Positions 55,621 to 63,576 of a stretch of 64,000 nt of DNA are shown piece by piece; position 1 is the stretch's first letter; every line of letters starts with the position of its first letter. The stretch is from Streptomyces cylindrosporus (lineage in GTDB: Bacteria; Actinomycetota; Actinomycetes; Streptomycetales; Streptomycetaceae). The notes under the pieces are model-generated. The model saw nothing but the letters and a program-made list of their open reading frames with translations, did no database searches and was not told the origin of the DNA. Location of the stretch: contig NZ_JALDAY010000021.1 in assembly GCF_022698165.1 (NCBI RefSeq), forward strand, positions 1 through 64,000, given 5' to 3'. The position numbers and the translations under genes are program-made.

Positions 55621-55674
55621 TTGCCTTCCGAACGCTTCCGATATATCGTTGACGCATCGCGACAGATCAACGAT
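55621..55674. promoter_or_regulatory. PadR promoter with overlapping palindromes
   Basis: TTGCCT (55621-55626), a 17-nt spacer and TATCGT (55644-55649) form a promoter. The palindrome CGATATATCG (55639-55648) covers the -10. A second inverted repeat, ATCGTTGA (55645-55652) with TCAACGAT (55667-55674), covers the start region. This is the expected layout for PadR autorepression. Confidence 0.7.
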
Positions 55675-55691
55675 TGAATGGAGTGATTGCG

Positions 55692-56324
55692 ATGCGTTCC
55701 CATGGATTCGAACGTGGACACGGTGGACCCGGCCGTCGTGGTCGGGGTGATTTCGAGGGCATGCGCGGTGCCTTCGGGCCCTTTGGGCCGGGCGGCGGTC
55801 CGGGCGGCCCTGGCTTCGGCTTCGGCGGCCCCGGCTTCGGTCCGGGCCCCTGGGGCCCGCGAGGACGCGGCGGACCGAGGGGGAGGGCACGGCGCGGTGA
55901 TGTCCGGGCCTCCATCCTCGCCCTGCTGAAGGACCGCCCGATGCACGGCTACGAAATGATCCAGGAGATCGCCGAGCGCAGCGGCGGGGCGTGGAAGCCC
56001 AGCCCCGGCTCGGTGTACCCCACCCTCCAGCTGCTGGAGGACGAGGGCCTGATCGCCAGTGAGTCCGAGGGCGGCAAGAAGCTGTTCTCGCTCACCGATG
56101 CCGGCCGCACCGCGGCCGACGAGGGCCCGGACGCGCCCTGGGAGGAAGCCTCCCGCGGCATCGACTTCGAGGCGCTCGGTGAGATCCGCCAGGCCGGCTT
56201 CGGCCTGATGGAGGCCTTCGGCCAGGTCTGGAAGACCGGCAGCAAGGAGCAGCGCGAGAAGGCGCTGGCCGTCATCAACGAAGCCCGCAAGAAGCTGTAC
56301 CTGATCCTCGCCGACGAGGACTGA
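55692..56324 (+). CDS. PadR-family transcriptional regulator with Gly-rich N-terminus
   Basis: This 210-aa protein has a Gly/Phe/Pro/Arg-rich head (residues about 1-70; FGPFGPGGGPGGPGFGFGG), then the PadR winged helix (ASILALLKDRPMHGYEMIQE to GSVYPTLQLLEDEGL). The C-terminal dimerisation helix runs to the end. PadR proteins repress on DNA until a ligand binds. The low-complexity head is unusual but appears in some Streptomyces PadR proteins. ATG 55692 follows GGAG. The palindromic promoter suggests it represses itself. Confidence 0.88.
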   Translation: MRSHGFERGHGGPGRRGRGDFEGMRGAFGPFGPGGGPGGPGFGFGGPGFGPGPWGPRGRGGPRGRARRGDVRASILALLKDRPMHGYEMIQEIAERSGGAWKPSPGSVYPTLQLLEDEGLIASESEGGKKLFSLTDAGRTAADEGPDAPWEEASRGIDFEALGEIRQAGFGLMEAFGQVWKTGSKEQREKALAVINEARKKLYLILADED

Positions 56325-56358
56325 TCACCACACCACTACGGCCTCCCCGCCGTACGAA

Positions 56359-56392
56359 AAGGCGCCCCGCGGATCTTTCCGCGGGGCGCCTT
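56359..56392. terminator. Bidirectional terminator
   Basis: A 15-bp stem (56359-56373 with 56378-56392) has a 4-nt loop. A's precede it, so minus-strand transcripts also get a T run. It separates the convergent PadR and SRPBCC genes. Confidence 0.85.
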
Positions 56393-56405
56393 CCGTGTCC
56401 GGCGG

Positions 56406-56834
56406 TCAGGACACCAGCCCGGCGAGCTTGCGCAGCGACTCGTTGAGGGCTGCGGTTCCGGAGTCCTTCAGCTTGCCCGCCATCAAGGTGACCGCGGCGC
56501 CCGTGAACTCGCCGTCGATGCGGACCGTCGTGGCGTCGCCGTCAGGGGTCAGGGTGTAGCGCGTGGCCACGGTCACCGCCATCGGGCCCTTGCCCCTGAT
56601 GGCGAAGACACGGGCCGGTTCCAGTTCCTCGATGGTCCAGTCGACCTCGGCCGGGAAGCCCATCAGCTTCATGTTCTCCTGGAAGGTCCCGCCCACTTCG
56701 AGCGCGGTCGGGCCGCCCTGCGGAAAGCTGGTGTGGGTGGCGTTCCACTCGCCGTACGCGGGCCAGTCCGTGAGCTGTGCCCACACCTTCTCGGCCGGCG
56801 CCTCGATCCGTGCCTCCGCGCTGATTTCGGGCAT
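56406..56834 (-). CDS. SRPBCC-family protein (START-like/polyketide-cyclase fold)
   Basis: This 142-aa protein has the pattern typical of the fold: EARIEAPAEKVWAQLTDWP, then W-N-type and GGTF segments, and a C-terminal helix. Such proteins bind hydrophobic ligands. No catalytic residue set is identifiable. ATG 56834 has GAGGTGG upstream on the minus strand. Confidence 0.85.
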   Translation of the reverse strand: MPEISAEARIEAPAEKVWAQLTDWPAYGEWNATHTSFPQGGPTALEVGGTFQENMKLMGFPAEVDWTIEELEPARVFAIRGKGPMAVTVATRYTLTPDGDATTVRIDGEFTGAAVTLMAGKLKDSGTAALNESLRKLAGLVS

Positions 56835-56912
56835 GCGACCACCTCTTCGTGTCGGGCTGTGGTGTCGCGGAAAGTAACGTCAGAGGTCGCAACATTCAAT
56901 ACTGATGAACCG

Positions 56913-57107
56913 TCAGGAATTGTGGACGAGTCGTATCACCGCGGCGTCGAAGAGGTCCCACGCGCGCGGGAAGGCGCTCTCGTCATGGCAGTGCCAGGCG
57001 TCCCAGAACAGGTCGGCCGGCAGTGCGTCCTCCGGGGCGTACACCCGGTACACGTACTGCTTGCCGTCGACGGCCGGCAGAGCGACCAGCCAGCACCTGC
57101 TCTCCAC
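56913..57107 (-). pseudogene. Short unknown ORF, possible gene remnant
   Basis: This 64-aa reading frame has convincing coding composition (GC-rich third positions) and an acidic, aromatic-rich sequence (YVYRVYAPEDALPADLFWDAW). It has no clean upstream part: the GTG at 57107 sits 1 nt after AGGAG, too close for normal initiation, and the frame further upstream (to 57161) has unrelated composition. It could be a small protein or the 3' end of a decayed gene. No family recognised. Confidence 0.4.
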
Positions 57108-57304
57108 GCTCCTGTTGGACGTGCGACGGAGCGCCGCGGTTGCGCGCGGGGCGCATGGCAAGGCGGCTCGCGCCCCTGCGGGTCGAACGGCCTGATGTCA
57201 TCCGCAAGGAGGAGATTGCGGTCCTGCGGGTCCACTCTGTGTGGGACCCCAAGATGCTTCCCCCCGGGGATGACCGGAGAGCGCGGGACTGATGGGGTGG
57301 GGAT

Positions 57305-57868
57305 GTGCAACCCCGTATCCCCCGCCAGCAGGCCGACGAGCAGCCCGTCGGTCCTCGCCCGGACAACGATGCCAGGCTCAGCGCCGAGCTGGCAGCGGTG
57401 GTCTCGGGCGCCAGACGGCGGGCGGTGCGCGACGGCGACCGGCAGATCGACACGGCCCATCTGCTGCACTCGCTCCTGGAGTACGACCCCGAGGCGCGCG
57501 CCGTCTTCGGCGACGGACCCGGCCTCGCCCGGCTGCTGGGCTATCTCGTGCAGCGCAGCATCGGCTACGGCCTGCGCTGGCAGAGCTCCGTCGAGGACTC
57601 CGGCGCCGTACCCGTGGTGACCGAGGCCGACGGCTTCTCGCCGCTGGCCGCGAGCGCGATGGAGGACGCCTGCGAGCGCGCCGCCCGGCGCGGCGGCGAA
57701 CCGGCGCTCGGCGTCGACCTGCTCGCGGCGATCGTCGTCGACCCGCAGGCACGGGCCGTGGAGGTGCTCCTGCGCGCCGGTCTCGACCCGCGCGAGGTGC
57801 TCGCCCGCGTCGAGCACCTGCCGGCCGGCTCCGGCTGGGGCGACCCCTGGGACGCGTCCAACCGCTGA
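57305..57868 (+). CDS. Clp N-terminal domain protein
   Basis: This 187-aa protein consists of two Clp_N repeats (residues about 22-90 and 105-175; DTAHLLHSLLEYDPEAR and GVDLLAAIVVDPQAR) without the AAA+ ATPase of ClpA/ClpC. Standalone Clp_N proteins may bind Clp substrates or adaptors, as ClpS-site mimics. The start is GTG 57305, with a weak GGGG ribosome site. The 197 bp before it hold no clear gene. Confidence 0.85.
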   Translation: MQPRIPRQQADEQPVGPRPDNDARLSAELAAVVSGARRRAVRDGDRQIDTAHLLHSLLEYDPEARAVFGDGPGLARLLGYLVQRSIGYGLRWQSSVEDSGAVPVVTEADGFSPLAASAMEDACERAARRGGEPALGVDLLAAIVVDPQARAVEVLLRAGLDPREVLARVEHLPAGSGWGDPWDASNR

Positions 57869-57914
57869 GACAGGTGTCATCGGGGGTGACGCTCATGTCA
57901 TCCCCTGTCATCAT

Positions 57915-58919
57915 GTGCCGGTGCATACGTCTGAGAGCAGTCAGGGCGGCCCGGCGGCCCGCGGGAAGGGCGTCGGGCTCGGCCTCGCGCTCGCGTCCGC
58001 GCTCGCCTTCGGCGGATCCGGGGTCGCGGCCAAGCCGCTGATCGAGGCGGGCCTCGACCCGCTGCACGTGGTGTGGCTGCGCGTGACCGGCGCCGCCCTG
58101 GTGATGCTCCCGGTCGCGGTCCGCCATCGCGCGCTGTTGCGCCGCCGCCCCGCGCTGCTCGCCGGGTTCGGACTGCTTGCCGTGGCCGGTGTGCAGGCCT
58201 GCTACTTCGCCGCGATATCCCGCGTCCCGGTCGGCGTCGCGCTGCTCGTCGAGTACCTCGCGCCCGCCCTCGTCCTCGGCTGGGTGCGGTTCGTGCAGCG
58301 GCGGCCGGTGACGCGGGCGGCGGCGCTCGGCGTGGTCCTCGCGGTCGGCGGCCTCGCCTGTGTCGTCGAGGTCTGGTCTGGACTCAGTTTCGACGCCCTC
58401 GGCCTGCTGCTCGCCCTCGGCGCGGCCTGCTGCCAGGTCGGCTACTTCGTCCTGTCCGACCAGGGCAGCGACGCCGGCGAGGACGCGCCGGACCCGCTCG
58501 GCGTCATCGCCTACGGCCTGCTGATCGGCGCCCTCGTGCTGACCGTCGTCGCCCGTCCCTGGGGCATGGACTGGTCCGTGCTGACCGGGAGCGCGCCGAT
58601 GAACGGCACCCGGGTCGCGGCCGGTCTCCTGTTGGCCTGGATCGTGCTGATCGCCACGGTCCTCGCCTACGTCACCGGCGTGCTGTCGGTGCGGCGGCTC
58701 TCCCCGCAGGTCGCGGGGGTGGTGGCCTGCCTCGAAGCGGTCGTCGCGACGGTGCTGGCGTGGGTGCTGCTCGGCGAGCACCTGTCTGCTCCGCAGATCG
58801 TGGGGGGTGCGGTGGTGCTGGTCGGTGCGTTTATTGCCCAGTCGTCCGCGCCGGCCAAGGCGTCCGCGGAGCCGGTCGCGAGTGGGGGGCCGGAACGGGA
58901 GTTGTCCGCCCGCCGGTAG
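57915..58919 (+). CDS. EamA-family (DMT) transporter
   Basis: This 334-aa protein has ten transmembrane segments in two EamA halves (ALAFGGSGVAAKPLIEAGL at the start, and RLSPQVAGVVACLEAVVATVLAWVLLGEHL in the second half). DMT transporters export or import small metabolites, with the substrate unknown. It starts at GTG 57915 or GTG 57921. Three TGTCAT/TCAT repeats lie just upstream (57875-57915). It is followed by repeat copy 2 and a convergent PaiB-like gene. Confidence 0.87.
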   Translation: MPVHTSESSQGGPAARGKGVGLGLALASALAFGGSGVAAKPLIEAGLDPLHVVWLRVTGAALVMLPVAVRHRALLRRRPALLAGFGLLAVAGVQACYFAAISRVPVGVALLVEYLAPALVLGWVRFVQRRPVTRAAALGVVLAVGGLACVVEVWSGLSFDALGLLLALGAACCQVGYFVLSDQGSDAGEDAPDPLGVIAYGLLIGALVLTVVARPWGMDWSVLTGSAPMNGTRVAAGLLLAWIVLIATVLAYVTGVLSVRRLSPQVAGVVACLEAVVATVLAWVLLGEHLSAPQIVGGAVVLVGAFIAQSSAPAKASAEPVASGGPERELSARR

Positions 58920-58950
58920 TGCCGCGATGGGTCGTCTGGCGTGTGCGGGC

Positions 58951-58997
58951 CCGTCGTGGCTGGTCGCGCAGTTCCCCGCGCCCCTTAGGGGCGCTGC
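58951..58997. repeat. 47-bp Streptomyces-type intergenic repeat, copy 2
   Basis: It is identical to copy 1 (55030-55076) except that the hairpin loop reads TTA instead of TTT. On the minus strand that change makes the TAA stop of the PaiB-like gene. The repeat overlaps the last 13 nt of that gene. Confidence 0.88.
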
Positions 58998-59620
58998 AGT
59001 CGCCTGCGCCTCAGATGTGCCAGCGCCGTCGCGTCCCGGGGGCCGGCCCGGTTCGCCAGGCCCGTCGCTATCCGCTCGTGCGCCTGTGGCTTGTGGCCCG
59101 CGTACTTGAACTTTGCTCGTACGTCGGTCACTTCGAGACGCAGCCCGCGCAGCCCGGACAGCATCCTGTCGTACGGGTCCTCGCCCGCCGCCACCCGTGC
59201 CGAGCCGCCCTCGGGCTGGAAGTGGTCCATCAGCCGGTTGAGCAGGTCCGCCTTCTCGGCCGGGTCGTCCACCAGGTGGGCCCGGCAGCGGAGTTGGACC
59301 GCCGCGTAGTAGCTCGTCGGGGTGCCGTGCTCGGGCGGGGCGTCGGGCATGGCCTGCCAGTAACCGGGCGCGTAGACGTAGTCGTCGACCACGCTCAGCA
59401 GCACCTCCGGGTCCGCCTCCAGCGCCTTCCACAGTGGGTTGGGCCGGGCCAGGTGGGCGAGGACCTCGGCGCGCTCGGCGTCGTACAGGAAATGCAGTGG
59501 CTGGACGTACGGTGCCTCGCCGGGCAGGCCGTTGACGGCCAGCTGGCCGAAGTCGTGGACGGCGAGCCACTGTTGCCACTCGGTGTCGTCGTGGGCCGCG
59601 TCCCAGGGGTGGATCAGCAT
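58985..59620 (-). CDS. PaiB-family FMN-binding negative regulator
   Basis: This 211-aa protein starts MLIHPWDAAHDDTEWQQWL and contains PYVQPLHFLYD and DPYDRMLSGLRGLRLEV, which fit the PaiB flavin-reductase-like fold (known for repressing sporulation and protease genes in Bacillus). The function here is inferred by family. The start overlaps the stop of the PNPOx-like gene by one base (TGATG), so they are co-translated. The stop codon and last residues (RLQRP) come from repeat copy 2. Confidence 0.86.
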   Translation of the reverse strand: MLIHPWDAAHDDTEWQQWLAVHDFGQLAVNGLPGEAPYVQPLHFLYDAERAEVLAHLARPNPLWKALEADPEVLLSVVDDYVYAPGYWQAMPDAPPEHGTPTSYYAAVQLRCRAHLVDDPAEKADLLNRLMDHFQPEGGSARVAAGEDPYDRMLSGLRGLRLEVTDVRAKFKYAGHKPQAHERIATGLANRAGPRDATALAHLRRRRLQRP

Positions 59621-60303
59621 CAGCGCACCGCCAGGTAGTCGGGCAGCTCGGTGCCGGGGGACAGGTCGGGGTCGGCGACCGGGGGCTCGTAACCCTTGCG
59701 CAGGGGGACGACGCCGGCCCAGTGGGGGAGGGCGAGGTCCTCGGGGTCGTCGTTGACGCCGCCGGTGCGGAGCTTGGCGGAGACCTCGTTCAGGTCGAGG
59801 CGGATCACGGCGGTGGCGGCGAGCTCCTTCTTGTTCGCGGGTCGCGAGTCGGCGGCCCGGCCCGGCACCACGTGGTCGACCAGCGCGTCCAGGGCCGCCC
59901 GCTTCTCCTCCGGGTCGGTCACGTCGTACGCGATGCCGTGCACCACCACGGACCGGTAGTTGATCGAGTGGTGGAAGGCCGAGCGGGCCAGGATCAGCGC
60001 GTCGACGTGCGTGACGGTGAGGCAGACAGGGAGCCCGGGGTCGGCCTTGCCGGTCATCCGCAGCGGGCGCGAGCCCGTCGAGCCGTGCACGTAGAGCCGG
60101 TCGCCGACCCGCCCGTACAGCGTCGGCAGCACCACCGGCGCCCCGTCCCGCAGGAAGCCCAGATGGCAGACGTAGCCCTCGTCGAGTATCGAGTGCACCA
60201 GGTCCCTGTCGTACGACGCCCGGTCCGCCGAGCGTGTGGGGACCGTGCGGTCGGTCGGCGTGTAGGCGGCGGGCTGCGACGTCGGCTGGGCGGTTCCCTG
60301 CAT
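59620..60303 (-). CDS. Pyridoxamine-5'-phosphate-oxidase-like FMN-binding protein
   Basis: This 227-aa split-barrel protein has GYVCHLGFLRDGAPVVLPT near residue 45 and an FHHSINYRSVVVHG segment. Family members bind FMN or F420 and may be oxidases or stress proteins. It is divergent from a MocR-type regulator and precedes the PaiB gene. The likely link is vitamin B6 or flavin-dependent chemistry, inferred from the regulator type. ATG 60303 follows GGAG. Confidence 0.87.
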   Translation of the reverse strand: MQGTAQPTSQPAAYTPTDRTVPTRSADRASYDRDLVHSILDEGYVCHLGFLRDGAPVVLPTLYGRVGDRLYVHGSTGSRPLRMTGKADPGLPVCLTVTHVDALILARSAFHHSINYRSVVVHGIAYDVTDPEEKRAALDALVDHVVPGRAADSRPANKKELAATAVIRLDLNEVSAKLRTGGVNDDPEDLALPHWAGVVPLRKGYEPPVADPDLSPGTELPDYLAVR

Positions 60304-60332
60304 GTCGGTCTCCGTAGCTGTTGCTGTTCGAG

Positions 60333-60361
60333 TTGCTTCTGATATTGCACTAGTGCATAAT
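60333..60361 (+). promoter_or_regulatory. MocR promoter with a 12-bp palindrome
   Basis: TTGCTT (60333-60338), a 17-nt spacer and CATAAT (60356-60361) form a promoter. The perfect palindrome TGCACTAGTGCA (60346-60357) overlaps the -10. The GTG start at 60369 lies 7 nt further on, so the mRNA is probably leaderless. Confidence 0.7.
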
Positions 60362-60368
60362 CTGCTTT

Positions 60369-61697
60369 GTGCTAGGAGAATACCGGATCGAAGGGCGGCG
60401 CGCAGCAGAGATCGCTGCGAGCGTCGAGCGTGCGGTGGGTGCCGGCGAGCTGGAGCCGGGGCAACTGCTGCCGCCCATGCGGGAGTTGGCGGGAGAGCTG
60501 GGCGTCAATCCGAACACGGTGGCGTCCGCGTACCGGATCCTGCGGGAGCGCGGGGTGATCGAGACCGACGGGCGGCGGGGGAGCCGGGTGCGCTCGAAGC
60601 CGGCCACCACGGGGCGCGAGTACGCCCGGATGGACGTGCCCGAGGGCGTGCGGAACGTGGCGAGCGGCAACCCGGACCCGGCGCTGCTGCCCTCACTGGC
60701 CAAGGCGTTCACGGAGGCGGCCGAGCAGGCCGATCGCGAGCCGGTGCTGTACGGGGACGCCCTGGTGGAGCCGGAGCTGGCCCGTGTCGCCCGCGCCGAA
60801 CTGGACGCCGACGGTGTGCCGGACGGCCCCCTGACCGTGGCCTCCGGATCCCTGGACGCCGTCGAGCGCGTCCTCGCCGCTCACCTCAAGCCGGGCGACA
60901 CCGTGGCCGTCGAGGATCCCGGCTGGGGGAGCCTGCTCGACCTGATCCCGGCGCTGGGCCTGCGCACGGCTCCGGTGCGCGTCGACGACGAGGGCCCGCT
61001 CCCGGACGACGTCCGCCGAGCCCTGGAATCCGGCGCCCGCGCCCTGGTCGTCACGGACCGCGCACAGAACCCGACCGGCGCCGCGGTCACCGCCGCACGC
61101 GCGCGTGCCCTGCGCGCGGTCCTCCGGGACCACCCGGAGATCCTGCTGATCGAGGACGACCACGGGCACGGCATCGTCGACCTCCCCCTGCACCCCCTGG
61201 CCGGCCCGACCCGGCACTGGGCCTTCGTCCGCTCGGTCGCCAAGGCCTACGGCCCCGACCTCCGCCTGGCCGTCCTCACCGGCGACCCCGTCACGGTCGA
61301 CCGCGTCACCGGCCGCCACCGCCTCGGCCCCGGCTGGCTCAGCCGGATCACCCAGCGGGCGGTGGTGGGTCTGTGGACCGACGACGCGCACGACACACGG
61401 GCGGTGGCGGCGGCGTACCGCACCCGCCGCGACCGCCTGATCGACGCCCTGGCCCGGCGCGGTGTCGAGGCCCATGGCCGAAGCGGCCTGAACGTCTGGA
61501 TCCCGGTCCCGGACGAGACCGCCGCCGTGTCCCGCCTCCTGCACGCCGGCTGGGCGGTGGCCCCGGGCGCGCGCTTCAGGATGAACGCACCGGCCGGGAT
61601 CAGGGTGACCGTGTCCACCCTGGGCCTTGAGGAGATCGATTCGTTGGCCGACGCGGTGGCCGACACCTTCAGGCGACCCTGGGCTTCATCTGTGTGA
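60369..61697 (+). CDS. MocR/PdxR-type regulator (GntR domain plus aminotransferase domain)
   Basis: This 442-aa protein has a GntR winged helix (residues about 5-75; LPPMRELAGELGVNPNTVASAYR) fused to a type I aminotransferase fold. The PLP lysine is in SVAKAYGPDLRLAV near residue 288, with DRAQNPTGAAVT upstream. Family members sense PLP or an amino-acid adduct. It is divergent from the PNPOx/PaiB pair and probably controls it and itself from the shared palindrome. It overlaps the convergent EamA gene by 29 bp. Confidence 0.9.
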   Translation: MLGEYRIEGRRAAEIAASVERAVGAGELEPGQLLPPMRELAGELGVNPNTVASAYRILRERGVIETDGRRGSRVRSKPATTGREYARMDVPEGVRNVASGNPDPALLPSLAKAFTEAAEQADREPVLYGDALVEPELARVARAELDADGVPDGPLTVASGSLDAVERVLAAHLKPGDTVAVEDPGWGSLLDLIPALGLRTAPVRVDDEGPLPDDVRRALESGARALVVTDRAQNPTGAAVTAARARALRAVLRDHPEILLIEDDHGHGIVDLPLHPLAGPTRHWAFVRSVAKAYGPDLRLAVLTGDPVTVDRVTGRHRLGPGWLSRITQRAVVGLWTDDAHDTRAVAAAYRTRRDRLIDALARRGVEAHGRSGLNVWIPVPDETAAVSRLLHAGWAVAPGARFRMNAPAGIRVTVSTLGLEEIDSLADAVADTFRRPWASSV

Positions 61698-62598
61698 GGG
61701 CCGCCCCCGCCAGCACGATCAACGCTCCGACCGGGGTCGACCAGCTCAACGACTCCCCGAGGACGGTGACTCCGGCCGCCGTGGCGATGACCGGAATGAA
61801 GTACGTGACCATCTGGGCTGTGGTCGGCCCGACCTCGGCGACCAGGCCGTACTGGATGAGCACGGCCAGACCCGTGCCGAGGGCGCCCAGCGCGGCTGTC
61901 GCCAGCAGCGGAACGACGGGGAAGCGGGTCGGGAAGGACGTGAACATCGGTGTCGCGACCGCCAGTTGAGCCGTCGCCAGGAGCAACTGCGCACCCGTCA
62001 ACGACAGGTTCGAGTGACTCGACCCGGCCAGGGTCCGGCGGACGTAGATCCAGCCGACGGGATAGCTCAGCGATGCGAGCAGGGCCATCGCCGTGCCCTT
62101 GGCGTCCAGGCCGCTGAACCCCTCCCACGCGCCGAGGACCGTCAGGACACCCAGGAACCCGATCCCCAGCCCCGCGACCCGGACCCGCGTCGGGCGGTCC
62201 TCCGACAGGGCCACCAGGGACAGCGCCATGCCCCACAGCGGAGAGGTCGCGTTGCAGATTCCCGCCAGCGTGGACGGAATCGTCAGCTCCGAGTAGGCGA
62301 ACAGTGAGAACGGCAGCGCGTTCAGCAGGAACGCGGCGACCGCCAGATGCCCCCACGTCCGCATCGCGCGCGGCAACCCCTGCCGCTTGACCGCCATCGC
62401 CACACCCAGCACCGCCGTCCCGAACGCCAGCCGCCCCAGCGTGACCTGGAACGGCGCGTACCCCTGCGTCCCGACCTTGATCAGCAGAAAGCTGAAGCCC
62501 CAGATCAGCGACAGCGCGCCGAAGCGCAGGCGCCAGTCGAGGGCGGATCTGCGGGGGACGGTGTCGACGGAGGCCCGGGGCGCGGTGGCGGTGGTCAT
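61669..62598 (-). CDS. EamA-family (DMT) transporter
   Basis: This 309-aa protein has ten predicted transmembrane segments in two EamA repeats (SLIWGFSFLLIKVGTQGY; TYFIPVIATAAGVTVLGESLSW). The substrate is unknown. ATG 62598 is divergent from a LysR-type regulator 74 bp away, so it is the probable regulated target. Its 3' end runs 29 bp into the convergent MocR gene. Confidence 0.88.
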   Translation of the reverse strand: MTTATAPRASVDTVPRRSALDWRLRFGALSLIWGFSFLLIKVGTQGYAPFQVTLGRLAFGTAVLGVAMAVKRQGLPRAMRTWGHLAVAAFLLNALPFSLFAYSELTIPSTLAGICNATSPLWGMALSLVALSEDRPTRVRVAGLGIGFLGVLTVLGAWEGFSGLDAKGTAMALLASLSYPVGWIYVRRTLAGSSHSNLSLTGAQLLLATAQLAVATPMFTSFPTRFPVVPLLATAALGALGTGLAVLIQYGLVAEVGPTTAQMVTYFIPVIATAAGVTVLGESLSWSTPVGALIVLAGAALTQMKPRVA

Positions 62599-62622
62599 GG
62601 CCGTAACGATGATGGAGAAAAC

Positions 62623-62665
62623 CTCGTAGCACAATCGAGTATTCGCGCGGGGTATCTCGTAGCAT
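62623..62665. promoter_or_regulatory. LysR/EamA divergent control region
   Basis: CTCG-N9-CGAG (62623-62639) is a LysR-type inverted repeat. The 9-bp sequence CTCGTAGCA occurs twice (62623 and 62656), 33 bp or about three helix turns apart. TAGCAT (62660-62665) lies 7 nt before the LysR ATG and is its probable leaderless -10. Confidence 0.6.
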
Positions 62666-62672
62666 TGCTTAC

Positions 62673-63575
62673 ATGTTGAACCTGGAGCGCCTGCGCACCC
62701 TCGACGCCCTCGCCCGGCACGGCTCGGTCAGCGGCGCGGCCGAGGGGCTGCACGTCACCACCTCGGCCGTCTCCCAGCAGCTGTCCAAGCTGGAGCGCGA
62801 GGTCGGCCAGCAGCTCCTCGCCAAGAACGGCCGGGGTGTGCGGCTCACCGACGCCGGCCGGCTGCTCGCCGAGCACGCGGCCCGCATCCTGTCCCAGGTC
62901 GAACTCGCCCAGTCCGATCTGGAGGCGCACCGCGGGGAAGTGGTGGGCGAGCTGCGGCTGGCGGCCTTCCCGACGGCCGCGCGCGGCCTGTTCCCGGTGG
63001 CGCTGGCGCAGTTGAGGGCCCTGCATCCCGGACTGCGGGCCGTCTCACGGGAGATGGAGCCCGAGCCGGCCGTACTGGCCGTGATGCGGGGGGACTTCGA
63101 CCTGGCCGTCGTCCTCGACTGGTACAACAGACCGCTGCCGGTGCCCGACGGGCTCGCCAAGGCCGTCATCCTCGACGACACCGCGGACGTGGCGATGCCG
63201 GTGGATCACCGTTATGCGGACCGTGCCGAGGTCGACCTCGAGGACTTCGCCGACGACGACTGGATCACCTGGGGCGAGAGCGAGTTCTGCCACGAGTGGC
63301 TGATCCACACCCTGCGCTCGAAGGGCATCGAACCGCGCGTCGCCCACCGCGCGGAGGAACACCCCACCCAACTCGCCCTGGTGAGCGCCGGGTTGGGCGT
63401 GTGCGTGGCGCCCCGGCTCGGGCGCGGCCCGGTGCCCGAGGGCGTGCGGACCGTGCCCGTACGGCAGTCGGTGCGGCGCCAGATCTACGCCGTGTGGCGT
63501 GCGGACGCCGACCGCCGCCCGTCGATCCGGGCGGCGGTCGAGGCGTTGCAGGAAGCGGCTCGCACAGTGAACTGA
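62673..63575 (+). CDS. LysR-family transcriptional regulator
   Basis: This 300-aa protein has the N-terminal LysR helix-turn-helix (LRTLDALARHGSVSGAAEGLHVTTSAVSQ, residues 7-35) and a substrate-binding effector domain. The divergent EamA transporter suggests it controls an exporter or importer and responds to its substrate. ATG 62673 has no ribosome site and is probably leaderless. It ends 1 nt before the convergent FMN-binding gene. Confidence 0.9.
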   Translation: MLNLERLRTLDALARHGSVSGAAEGLHVTTSAVSQQLSKLEREVGQQLLAKNGRGVRLTDAGRLLAEHAARILSQVELAQSDLEAHRGEVVGELRLAAFPTAARGLFPVALAQLRALHPGLRAVSREMEPEPAVLAVMRGDFDLAVVLDWYNRPLPVPDGLAKAVILDDTADVAMPVDHRYADRAEVDLEDFADDDWITWGESEFCHEWLIHTLRSKGIEPRVAHRAEEHPTQLALVSAGLGVCVAPRLGRGPVPEGVRTVPVRQSVRRQIYAVWRADADRRPSIRAAVEALQEAARTVN

Positions 63576-63576
63576 C

